Virus record (IMG/VR): IMGVR_UViG_3300044825_000644 | Location: 1-31,364 of that record | Origin: a virus | Reading direction: 5' to 3' (one strand) | DNA length: 31,364 nt | Shown here: one piece after another, positions 1-4,693 of the stretch | How the letters are laid out: the number at the start of each line of letters is the position of its first letter | Numbering within the stretch: position 1 is the stretch's first letter | Made by a program: the position numbers and the translations under genes | The notes under the pieces: model-generated | Database searches by the model: none | Seen by the model: the letters and a program-made list of their open reading frames with translations, nothing else | Told to the model about the DNA's origin: nothing

Positions 1-43
1 CTTCATCAAATTCTATTTCACATTCTATCTTAATTTTTGCCAT
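1..43 (-). CDS. Partial hypothetical protein, N-terminus only
   Basis: An ATG at 41-43 on the minus strand opens a frame reading MAKIKIECEIEFDE that runs off the left edge. It follows the stop of the 73-aa gene by 11 bases, with an A/T-rich spacer like those ahead of its neighbours. Its first eight to nine residues are identical to the 18-codon frame at 31235-31291, after which the two diverge. This may be the intact version of a gene that is cut short at the other end, or a strain variant. Function unknown. Confidence 0.45.
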   Translation of the reverse strand, partial: MAKIKIECEIEFDE

Positions 44-116
44 CTTATTCTAATTTAAAGGTTAATTATTTCTTGTCTAACTTCTTGATAATATTCAATG
101 GCATTAAAAGTTGTAT
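18..116. repeat. Left copy of 99-bp terminal direct repeat
   Basis: These 99 bases are identical to 31266-31364. They span the end of the 73-aa gene (55-276) and the start of the next short gene. The match stops abruptly at base 18: bases 1-17 differ from 31249-31265. A 99-base exact overlap is what a de Bruijn assembler leaves on a circular genome, so circularity or terminal redundancy is the likely meaning. Confidence 0.95.
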
Positions 117-276
117 AAAATACATTACCATTAGTTAATGTGCCAAATGACTTCAAAATTTCATCAACTAAAATCAATGCACATTGCTTGGCATTTCTAA
201 ATTCAACAGTATCTTTTCTCCATTGGTGTTGATACATTTTATCAACTAATTCTTTTGCTTTTTCTTTCGGTGTCAT
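55..276 (-). CDS. Small hypothetical protein, MTPKEKA family, copy 1
   Basis: This is a 73-aa protein starting at the ATG at 274-276. That start sits just after the stop of the upstream gene (278-280), and the in-frame ATG further up lies inside that gene. It shares its opening MTPKEKA(K/Q)EL and a central ALI(L/A)VDEIL with the 89-aa protein at 2984-3253, and both end in a similar FY...EV(R/K)xEI tail, so the two are paralogues. No catalytic motif is visible. Such short accessory proteins are common in phages of Bacteroidota, where roles are unknown. Its 3' end is duplicated at the right edge of the window. Confidence 0.75.
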   Translation of the reverse strand: MTPKEKAKELVDKMYQHQWRKDTVEFRNAKQCALILVDEILKSFGTLTNGNVFYTTFNAIEYYQEVRQEIINL

Positions 277-277
277 T

Positions 278-508
278 CTATTCTGATTTAAAGGTTTCTT
301 CCCAGTATTCTTCAAATTTAAAAAAATTTTCCTCGGCAATACCTTTGCCTTCAAATCTACCTGCTTGATGTGCTACATCCCAAGTTTCTTGATGTTTCCC
401 CTTCTCCATCTCTTTGGCTTGTTCAATTATTTGGTCAAAGGTCATATTTTCATACCAATATTCATTGCACATTAATTTCTCTTTAATATAATCTACTGCT
501 GTTTTCAT
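278..508 (-). CDS. Small hypothetical protein, AKEMEK family, copy 1
   Basis: This 76-aa protein starts at the ATG at 506-508. A longer frame reaches 535, but MKTAVDYIKEKL is the start that matches its relatives. It shares the pattern MK(Q)TAV near the start, (Q)AKEMEK in the middle and ETFKSE at the C-terminus with the 68-aa protein at 685-891. The shared ETFKSE-stop-ATG junction is also conserved in DNA. It overlaps the preceding coiled-coil gene by 26 bases. Function unknown; probably an early accessory protein. Confidence 0.75.
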   Translation of the reverse strand: MKTAVDYIKEKLMCNEYWYENMTFDQIIEQAKEMEKGKHQETWDVAHQAGRFEGKGIAEENFFKFEEYWEETFKSE

Positions 509-683
509 ATTCTTCAAGTTTTTTTTGTAATTCAAATTTTTCCAATGCTAAATAATCATATTTTCTTGACTTCTTTGCAAAGCGTTGTGTTTGCCAGCCA
601 TCAGTTTGAACACTGTAATTCCTTACTTTTTCTAACTCTTTCTCTATTGTCTGTAATCGCTTTTTAATTTTCTGTATTTCCAT
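483..683 (-). CDS. Small coiled-coil hypothetical protein
   Basis: This 66-aa protein is rich in K, E, L and Q, with heptad-like spacing in residues 1-22 and 45-60, so it is probably helical or coiled coil. A short non-helical stretch (about residues 22-40) contains W, Q and R. It lies between the two AKEMEK-family paralogues, one base after the upstream stop and overlapping the next gene by 26 bases. No family recognised. Confidence 0.7.
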   Translation of the reverse strand: MEIQKIKKRLQTIEKELEKVRNYSVQTDGWQTQRFAKKSRKYDYLALEKFELQKKLEEYENSSRLY

Positions 684-684
684 T

Positions 685-891
685 CTATTCTGATTTAAAT
701 GTTTCGTTGTAGTATTGTTCTGCTGTTCTATTGTCAGTATACGTTAATACTCCATCAATTTTTGCTCTTACATTCCAAGCTTCAATTATCTGCTCTTTCT
801 CCATTTCTTTGGCTTGTTTGATAGCTTCTCTTGCAGGCATTGTGCTATCAGTTATCTGCTCAACCAACCACTCTACTGCTGTTTGTTTCAT
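685..891 (-). CDS. Small hypothetical protein, AKEMEK family, copy 2
   Basis: This is a 68-aa paralogue of the 76-aa protein at 278-508. It begins MKQTAVEWLVEQ, carries AIKQAKEMEKEQ near residue 27 and ends YYNETFKSE. Its start overlaps the stop of the upstream gene as ATGA. The upstream gene also begins MKQTALEW, so the N-terminal segment has been shared among genes that otherwise differ. This kind of protein is frequent in phages of Bacteroidota, with no known function. Confidence 0.75.
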   Translation of the reverse strand: MKQTAVEWLVEQITDSTMPAREAIKQAKEMEKEQIIEAWNVRAKIDGVLTYTDNRTAEQYYNETFKSE

Positions 892-1157
892 TGTTCTTGT
901 TGTTTAATAAATCTAAATCGACCATGTGTTTTATTGCCTTCTTGATTTGCTTTATTTGTTGATTCTATTTGATACATAGAATTATCTTGTTGATGATATT
1001 CAATAACATTTTTTACCCAAGGCATCCCAATTGAAATGTGGTATCCATAAAAGTGTATGGTTAAAGCGTTTGCTCCTCTTGATTTCCAAATATTTTTAAA
1101 CCAATCTCTTTTTTCAATCTGTATCCAAAATACCCATTCTAGTGCTGTCTGTTTCAT
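888..1157 (-). CDS. Hypothetical protein with shared MKQTALEW leader
   Basis: This 89-aa protein has a first eight residues that nearly match the next gene (MKQTAVEW), but the rest is unrelated and aromatic-rich (W, Y, H). The stop overlaps the next start (888-891). The C-terminus is polar (GRFRFIKQQEQ). Upstream is a 100-base gap holding an attC-like hairpin. Function not recognised. Confidence 0.65.
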   Translation of the reverse strand: MKQTALEWVFWIQIEKRDWFKNIWKSRGANALTIHFYGYHISIGMPWVKNVIEYHQQDNSMYQIESTNKANQEGNKTHGRFRFIKQQEQ

Positions 1158-1200
1158 AGTATTTTTATTTAATTTTAATAATTTACGCCATTAAAACGGC

Positions 1201-1252
1201 GGTTAACAGTTAGCAGGTGCAGTTTCAATTGCACTTGCTTTTGTGTTAGCAG
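1201..1252. repeat. attC-like hairpin S1
   Basis: GGTTAAC (1201-1207) and GTTAGCAG (1245-1252) flank a strong inverted repeat: GCAGGTGCA (1213-1221) and TGCACTTGC (1230-1238), with an 8-base loop. The outer elements pair with each other except for one G-T. Core sites in the style of GTTRRRY/RYYYAAC flanking a hairpin resemble integron attC sites. It fills the gap between two small genes. Its identity as a recombination site is inferred. Confidence 0.45.
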
Positions 1253-1260
1253 TAATGCCA

Positions 1261-1494
1261 TCAAAACGTAATCAATGGTACTGTAAATGTCGTAACCTTG
1301 CCACAAGAAGGGCAGGTATATTCATAAGTTCCTGCTGTTAAATAAATGTGCATCGGTGGGTTATGGTCAGGATGTAGGCAAGGTTGCTCTGCATCTTTAA
1401 TTTTACGAAGTCCACCTTTGGCACTACTGCTAACATTGTGTAAATTCAATGCCTGTGCAGTGCTTTGTTGATAATTTTCTACTTGATTTTTCAT
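1261..1494 (-). CDS. Small zinc-ribbon-like protein
   Basis: This 77-aa protein has a C-terminal metal-binding pattern: CLHPDH near residues 39-44, then YTCPSCGK near residues 59-66. The CxxC knuckle plus the upstream Cys/His pair suggests one zinc site. The N-terminal 30 residues are polar and low complexity. It could bind nucleic acid or protein. It is flanked on both sides by inverted-repeat elements, as if carried in a cassette; its TGA stop lies 8 bases before the GCTAAC core of S1. Confidence 0.65.
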   Translation of the reverse strand: MKNQVENYQQSTAQALNLHNVSSSAKGGLRKIKDAEQPCLHPDHNPPMHIYLTAGTYEYTCPSCGKVTTFTVPLITF

Positions 1495-1526
1495 TTTATT
1501 TTTAATTTAAAGTTTATACTAATTTT

Positions 1527-1560
1527 ACGGCACTGAAATTTACACAAGTACCGTTAGCTG
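1527..1560. repeat. attC-like hairpin S2
   Basis: ACGGCACT (1527-1534) and AGTACCGT (1547-1554) form an 8-base inverted repeat with one mismatch and a 12-base loop. They run straight into GTTAGCTG (1553-1560). The stop codon TAA of the 88-aa gene is part of the complementary GCTAAC. The structure is shorter than a classical attC and lacks a clear second core, so it may instead be a degenerate element or an mRNA 3' hairpin. Confidence 0.35.
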
Positions 1561-1820
1561 TCAGTTTGCCCACACTTATGACATTCATAATGCAAAAACT
1601 CACTTTCCCTTCCATACCTCGGTTCTGTAAATTCATGCTGGCAAACCGAACCGCTAACAGCGGCCTGCCGAAATTGTTCTGCATACTCTTCCATTGCGGC
1701 AGTTACAAATTCAATGGTCGGATCCCCGGCCATTTTAAAATCCTTAACCCAGTTTTCTTCAGGGTACTTTTTAACGGCCTCCTGAAAGTGCCTTTCAAGT
1801 ATTTCTATTGGTGTTTTCAT
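1554..1820 (-). CDS. Small Cys-rich protein containing a palindrome-derived segment
   Basis: This 88-aa protein has a helical N-terminus (MKTPIEILERHFQ, about 1-50), followed by a zinc-ribbon-like C-terminus: C60 region, YECHKCGQ near the end. The stretch FRQAAVSGSV around residues 50-59 is encoded by one arm of a 13-base inverted repeat (1660-1672). Its partner (1844-1856) lies just upstream of the gene. This suggests part of the protein came from a mobile palindromic element. The TAA stop coincides with the GCTAAC core of the next element. Function unknown. Confidence 0.65.
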   Translation of the reverse strand: MKTPIEILERHFQEAVKKYPEENWVKDFKMAGDPTIEFVTAAMEEYAEQFRQAAVSGSVCQHEFTEPRYGRESEFLHYECHKCGQTDS

Positions 1821-1870
1821 CTTTCGTAAATTTCTGGTTCAACTTCGGCAGGCCGCAGCACGTTATAGGT
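1651..1870. repeat. Long-range inverted repeat with attC-like cores, S3
   Basis: CCGCTAAC (1651-1658) is followed by GCGGCCTGCCGAA (1660-1672). The exact reverse complement TTCGGCAGGCCGC (1844-1856) is followed by GTTATAGGT (1862-1870). The arms are GC-rich in an AT-rich region and 171 bases apart, enclosing most of the 88-aa gene. The core GTTAGC of S2 is complementary to GCTAAC here, as expected if S2-S3 bounded one cassette. The long spacer is larger than usual for attC, so this could instead be two separate half-elements. Confidence 0.45.
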
Positions 1871-2021
1871 AATAAAATTTGCTAAGTACCCAACATCCTG
1901 TAATTATGATACAACTTACTATTACAGTTCCTATTCCTATCCATACCAAGTATCTGTTGGTTACATAAGGTTCATACCATTCACCACCTTCTCCTTTATC
2001 AAGCCATTCTTTTAATTTCAT
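1863..2021 (-). CDS. Small single-pass membrane protein
   Basis: This 52-aa protein reads from the ATG at 2019-2021 to a TAA at 1863-1865. The first 23 residues are polar and acidic (MKLKEWLDKGEGGEW...), followed by a hydrophobic segment (about residues 25-47, WIGIGTVIVSCIIITGCWVL) that should span the membrane. The TAA stop is part of the GTTATAGGT core site. The gene lies wholly between the matching cores GTTATAGGT (1862) and ACCTATAAC (2038), the layout of a gene cassette. Function unknown. Confidence 0.6.
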   Translation of the reverse strand: MKLKEWLDKGEGGEWYEPYVTNRYLVWIGIGTVIVSCIIITGCWVLSKFYYL

Positions 2022-2037
2022 ATCACAAATTTTACAT

Positions 2038-2137
2038 ACCTATAACAAAGTGTATAAGTAATGTGGCTAAATAAGTTTATCTATAAGTTGAAAATATGTG
2101 TAAAGCCACACTACTCATACACCCAACCGTTAGTGGC
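2038..2137. repeat. attC-like element S4, best preserved
   Basis: Within 100 bases, in order, are ACCTATAAC (2038-2046), an 18-base arm (2051-2068), a 35-base spacer, the inverted arm (2104-2121) and GTTAGTGGC (2129-2137). The arms match at 16 of 18 positions, and on the minus strand both mismatches become G-T pairs. ACCTATAAC is the exact complement of GTTATAGGT at 1862-1870, the relationship a cassette's inverse core has to its leading core. Size and order fit a typical attC site. No integron integrase gene is present in the window. Confidence 0.5.
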
Positions 2138-2141
2138 AAGG

Positions 2142-2300
2142 CTAAATGTCCTCACCACGTTTCAATCTCTTAATTTTATGTTGTAATTCTTTGATAGTTA
2201 CGATGTGAAGTTGTGAATTAACCCTTTCAAATCGTTCTTTAACTTCTTGAGATTTCCACTCTTTCAGTTCTTTTTTCAGTCTTTTAATTTCTTCTGTCAT
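2142..2300 (-). CDS. Small coiled-coil hypothetical protein
   Basis: This 52-aa highly charged protein (start ATG 2298-2300, stop TAG 2142-2144) is almost wholly K, E, R, L, I and Q. It is predicted to form one or two amphipathic helices. It ends 5 bases before the attC-like element S4. The codon pattern and unbroken frame support a gene, but such composition carries little functional information. Confidence 0.55.
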   Translation of the reverse strand: MTEEIKRLKKELKEWKSQEVKERFERVNSQLHIVTIKELQHKIKRLKRGEDI

Positions 2301-2367
2301 TTACTTTATTTTTTATTTTCTCTTCTATATAATTATACAATATATCTCTAGCTAATTCTTTATTCAT
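2284..2367 (-). CDS. Possible 27-aa peptide coupled to the exonuclease gene
   Basis: The ATG (2365-2367) overlaps the TGA stop of the YqaJ-type gene as ATGA, the coupling used throughout this genome. The 27 codons (MNKELARDILYNYIEEK...) end inside the start of the next gene. It would be a charged helix. Its small size means it could be chance. Confidence 0.3.
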   Translation of the reverse strand: MNKELARDILYNYIEEKIKNKVNDRRN

Positions 2368-2987
2368 TTGCTTTCAAGTTGATTATATACCTCCTCATAA
2401 AACAAGCTCGCAGCCAGTAGCTTCTCCTGCATCCTTATCTCTATCTCTGCATCACGCTCAAAAGTAATGGAGGTAATTCTCTTGGCAGGGTCAATGTGGT
2501 CCACCTCATGGATATCAATGGGGTCATACTGACTAAGGATCTCGGGATGAGTTGATACCATCACATAGCATAGCTCAAAGATAGGCCTATCATATAGCCA
2601 CATATAGGCTCTGCCCTGCCATTCATACTCAGATAGATCCTTCAGCTCAAAAGTGGTAGCAGGGAAGGTCTCAAGGGACCATGAGCTCTTAATATCAATG
2701 ATGCTATCCTCCGTAATGATATCACAGCATCCTGTCAAATACTCATTTTCTGCCCTCTGCTCGTTTTTAACGTAGTTTTGGAACCTTACCCCATTGAGTA
2801 GGTCAATCGAGTCCTGTTCCTGCTCTAATCCCTTCAATACGTACTTATTCATGAGCTGAGTACGGTATCCATAGAAGTCCTGTTTAGCCTGCTCAATGAT
2901 ATACGTCTTAGCAGTCTGCCCTAATGCCTCCCCCTTAGTCCTGGAGGAGGTCATTAACTTACCTAATGATGATGCTCTGAACTTCAT
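2364..2987 (-). CDS. YqaJ-type PD-(D/E)XK exonuclease
   Basis: This 207-aa protein is likely an alkaline 5'-3' exonuclease that resects double-stranded DNA ends and hands the strand to the annealing protein encoded two genes upstream (ERF). Motifs visible are the N-terminal RASSLGKLM, a conserved acidic pair GLEQE (residues 53-57), GCCD (D89), IDIK (D98, K100) forming the PD-(D/E)XK core, then a Q-x-x-x-Y-like helix (EWQGRAYMWLY, about 142-152). This is the pattern of lambda-exonuclease-like YqaJ proteins. The start overlaps the upstream stop by 4 bases. The family assignment is from motifs and context. Confidence 0.8.
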   Translation of the reverse strand: MKFRASSLGKLMTSSRTKGEALGQTAKTYIIEQAKQDFYGYRTQLMNKYVLKGLEQEQDSIDLLNGVRFQNYVKNEQRAENEYLTGCCDIITEDSIIDIKSSWSLETFPATTFELKDLSEYEWQGRAYMWLYDRPIFELCYVMVSTHPEILSQYDPIDIHEVDHIDPAKRITSITFERDAEIEIRMQEKLLAASLFYEEVYNQLESK

Positions 2988-3253
2988 AATTTTTTTATTT
3001 CGAGTTTAACTTCTATATAAAAACCATTTAACCAAATTAAAGTATCCTGCCAATCTGTCCAATATAATATCTCATCAACTGCAATAAGTGCCGATTGTTT
3101 AGCCAATTCATGCCAATATATTAAAACATCATCTCCTAGCTCATCGTTTAATTTTTCCGCTTTTAATACTGTTTCTTCGCTACTCCATTCAATGGATTTT
3201 GCAACAGCAAAATACTTATTAAATAATTCTTGTGCTTTTTCTTTTGGTGTCAT
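2984..3253 (-). CDS. Small hypothetical protein, MTPKEKA family, copy 2
   Basis: This 89-aa protein sits between the ERF and exonuclease genes, overlapping both by 4 bases. It is a paralogue of the 73-aa protein at 55-276: same N-terminal MTPKEKAxEL, AxQxALIxVDEIL in the middle, and similar FY...EVxxEI tail. Compared with copy 1 it carries an acidic insert. Its place inside the recombination operon may mean a regulatory role, but nothing in the sequence shows it. Confidence 0.75.
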   Translation of the reverse strand: MTPKEKAQELFNKYFAVAKSIEWSSEETVLKAEKLNDELGDDVLIYWHELAKQSALIAVDEILYWTDWQDTLIWLNGFYIEVKLEIKKL

Positions 3254-3786
3254 AGCTGTGCCTCCTGCTCTTTGGTTAGTGAATAGGTAGCTTTCAAATC
3301 CTCAACGGTGTATCTACCCTCTTGGATAGCTTGAAGTGCACTGTTGAATCTGTCAGGTGTTAGGGTAGGCTTAGCCTTGGTTGCTCTGCTTGCCTCATGG
3401 CCATCATCATCCACAGCTTGTAAGGATAGGAGAGATACAAGGGTATATCTGCGGAAGTAAGTGATGGCACCGCCGAGCTTCTGTGCATCGGTGATGACAG
3501 GCAACTGCATGAATGACTCAAACCTATCACCACTTTCAATGTCCACCACTATGGTATAGACCTTATCATCCTTCACAGGCTGTATCAACAGCAGGCCATG
3601 GTCCAACAGAATAGGCTCCACCGTATCAATAATGCTGTTGATGTCGGCATAGTTACGCTTGAGGTGGGGGTTGGTAGCATTCTTAATGACCTTACCCATT
3701 GACTGCTTAGCTAAATGTAGCTTTTGGTAGATGTTTAGGCTATTAGCCTGAGGTGCTACCTCCTCTTTTTTTGCTCTTGTTGTCAT
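3250..3786 (-). CDS. erf: ERF-family single-strand annealing protein
   Basis: This 178-aa protein anneals complementary single strands in phage recombination, possibly helping genome circularisation. The conserved ERF core is visible: LNIYQKLHLAKQSM near residue 18, GLLLIQP near 64-70, and the signature GGAITYFRRYTLVSLLSL near 105-122 followed by an acidic DDDG (126-129). Length matches short ERF proteins. A promoter lies 22-50 bases upstream of its start. It is followed by a small gene and the YqaJ-type nuclease, a standard annealase-exonuclease pair. Confidence 0.88.
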   Translation of the reverse strand: MTTRAKKEEVAPQANSLNIYQKLHLAKQSMGKVIKNATNPHLKRNYADINSIIDTVEPILLDHGLLLIQPVKDDKVYTIVVDIESGDRFESFMQLPVITDAQKLGGAITYFRRYTLVSLLSLQAVDDDGHEASRATKAKPTLTPDRFNSALQAIQEGRYTVEDLKATYSLTKEQEAQL

Positions 3787-3804
3787 AAGATATAGTTTTA
3801 ATTT

Positions 3805-4257
3805 TTACAAAGATACAAAATTATTGTACCACTCAACAAATTCATCAAAATTTTTTGCGATAATATACACACCCCCTGCCCTCTCAATCATCTCCTGGTA
3901 TCTCTTCTGTGCCTCTGATTGCCTATCCTTGCCTATTTTGACCTCTATCTTAACACTTCTGCCCTTGATGGTAGCAGATATATCGGCACTTCCTGCTGTT
4001 CCGGTGCCCTTGGTCCATTGAATGCCTGCCACTGAGCCATCAGTGCGGTACCTTGTACGTGCTACACCCATGGTGTTGATGCGTTCTGCTTGGTATCCAT
4101 GCAGGTTTATCCAATCACAGATAGCTTTGGTCAGTCCATTGGCAGTTGAGTCGGTGTATTTTCTTTTCATAATGTAGTCTTGGGGGTAATGGGGACACTT
4201 CTCAAGTAGCTTCTTGATCTTGAGCTCATGCAGGGTTTTAATGTGGTCTTTGTTCAT
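3805..4257 (-). CDS. VRR-NUC-type nuclease
   Basis: This 150-aa protein has a C-terminal half (about 60-140) showing the VRR-NUC pattern: GSADIS (catalytic D near residue 93), KIEVKIGKDRQS with the ExK pair, then AQxxYxxxxxxAGGxYIIA. These small stand-alone nucleases are common in phage replication clusters and may cut branched DNA. The N-terminal 50 residues are basic and look like an added helix. It shares one base with the upstream stop (TAATG). Confidence 0.8.
   Translation of the reverse strand: MNKDHIKTLHELKIKKLLEKCPHYPQDYIMKRKYTDSTANGLTKAICDWINLHGYQAERINTMGVARTRYRTDGSVAGIQWTKGTGTAGSADISATIKGRSVKIEVKIGKDRQSEAQKRYQEMIERAGGVYIIAKNFDEFVEWYNNFVSL
3808..3839 (-). promoter_or_regulatory. Promoter for the recombination genes
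   Basis: On the minus strand TATCTTTG (3808-3815) matches the Bacteroidota -7 box TAnnTTTG. A TTG lies 18 (3834-3836) or 21 (3837-3839) bases upstream, in the -33 position. The inferred start near 3801 gives a 15-base A/T-rich leader to the ERF gene. The promoter lies at the 3' end of the VRR-NUC gene, so recombination genes could be expressed independently of the operon above. Confidence 0.6.
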
Positions 4258-4472
4258 TAGAATAGTTTAAGTTGAGCCCATTGCGGTTTATTTTCTTGAC
4301 ATACTTCACAATTGCAGGAAACATTTATAGTATCCCATTTATTTGTTTTATCATTCCATTGAATATAACTCGCACGGTGTTTAATCGCACGAATAGTAAA
4401 ATCTTTCAATTGACCATCCTCATGATAAGTTTTCACACTTTTCCAAAGATTTACATAATGTATTTTAGTCAT
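4257..4472 (-). CDS. Small hypothetical protein with CxCxxC motif
   Basis: This 71-aa protein has a β-rich N-terminus and a CNCEVC cluster near residues 53-58, suggesting a small metal site. It is coupled to both neighbours (ATGA with the lipoprotein gene, TAATG with the nuclease gene). No family recognised. Confidence 0.65.
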   Translation of the reverse strand: MTKIHYVNLWKSVKTYHEDGQLKDFTIRAIKHRASYIQWNDKTNKWDTINVSCNCEVCQENKPQWAQLKLF

Positions 4473-4693
4473 AGCTTTACTTTAGTATATGTTATCTCCT
4501 CTCCTTTCCATGCCTTAATGATGTACTCTCCAGGTGGAAGGTGGAGCTCCTCCTCTCCCAAGGTAGGAACGGTATCAGTATATCCAATCACTTGGATGTA
4601 GTCATATCCTCGGATGCTATATGCATCACATTTTTGGGTACTCTTACAGCTTAGCAGGCTGAGTAGGAGTAAGGTAAAAGTGGCGGCCTTCAT
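4469..4693 (-). CDS. Small lipoprotein
   Basis: This 74-aa protein starts MKAATFTLLLLSLLSC. A short basic N-region, a hydrophobic stretch and a Cys at residue 16 form a lipobox (LLSC), so it should be exported and lipid-anchored. The mature part is acidic and may form a small β-domain. The gene starts inside the last 50 bases of the primase-helicase gene. Phage lipoproteins expressed with early genes sometimes block superinfection, but that role is only a guess here. Confidence 0.65.
   Translation of the reverse strand: MKAATFTLLLLSLLSCKSTQKCDAYSIRGYDYIQVIGYTDTVPTLGEEELHLPPGEYIIKAWKGEEITYTKVKL

Noticed and set aside
313-320. TAAATTTG as a promoter -7 box
   Set aside because: It is codons for FKF inside the 76-aa gene, and the nearest upstream TTG is only 16 bases away.
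1166-1250. 28-codon frame across the S1 hairpin
   Set aside because: It is made of the inverted repeat itself and has no coupling to its neighbours.
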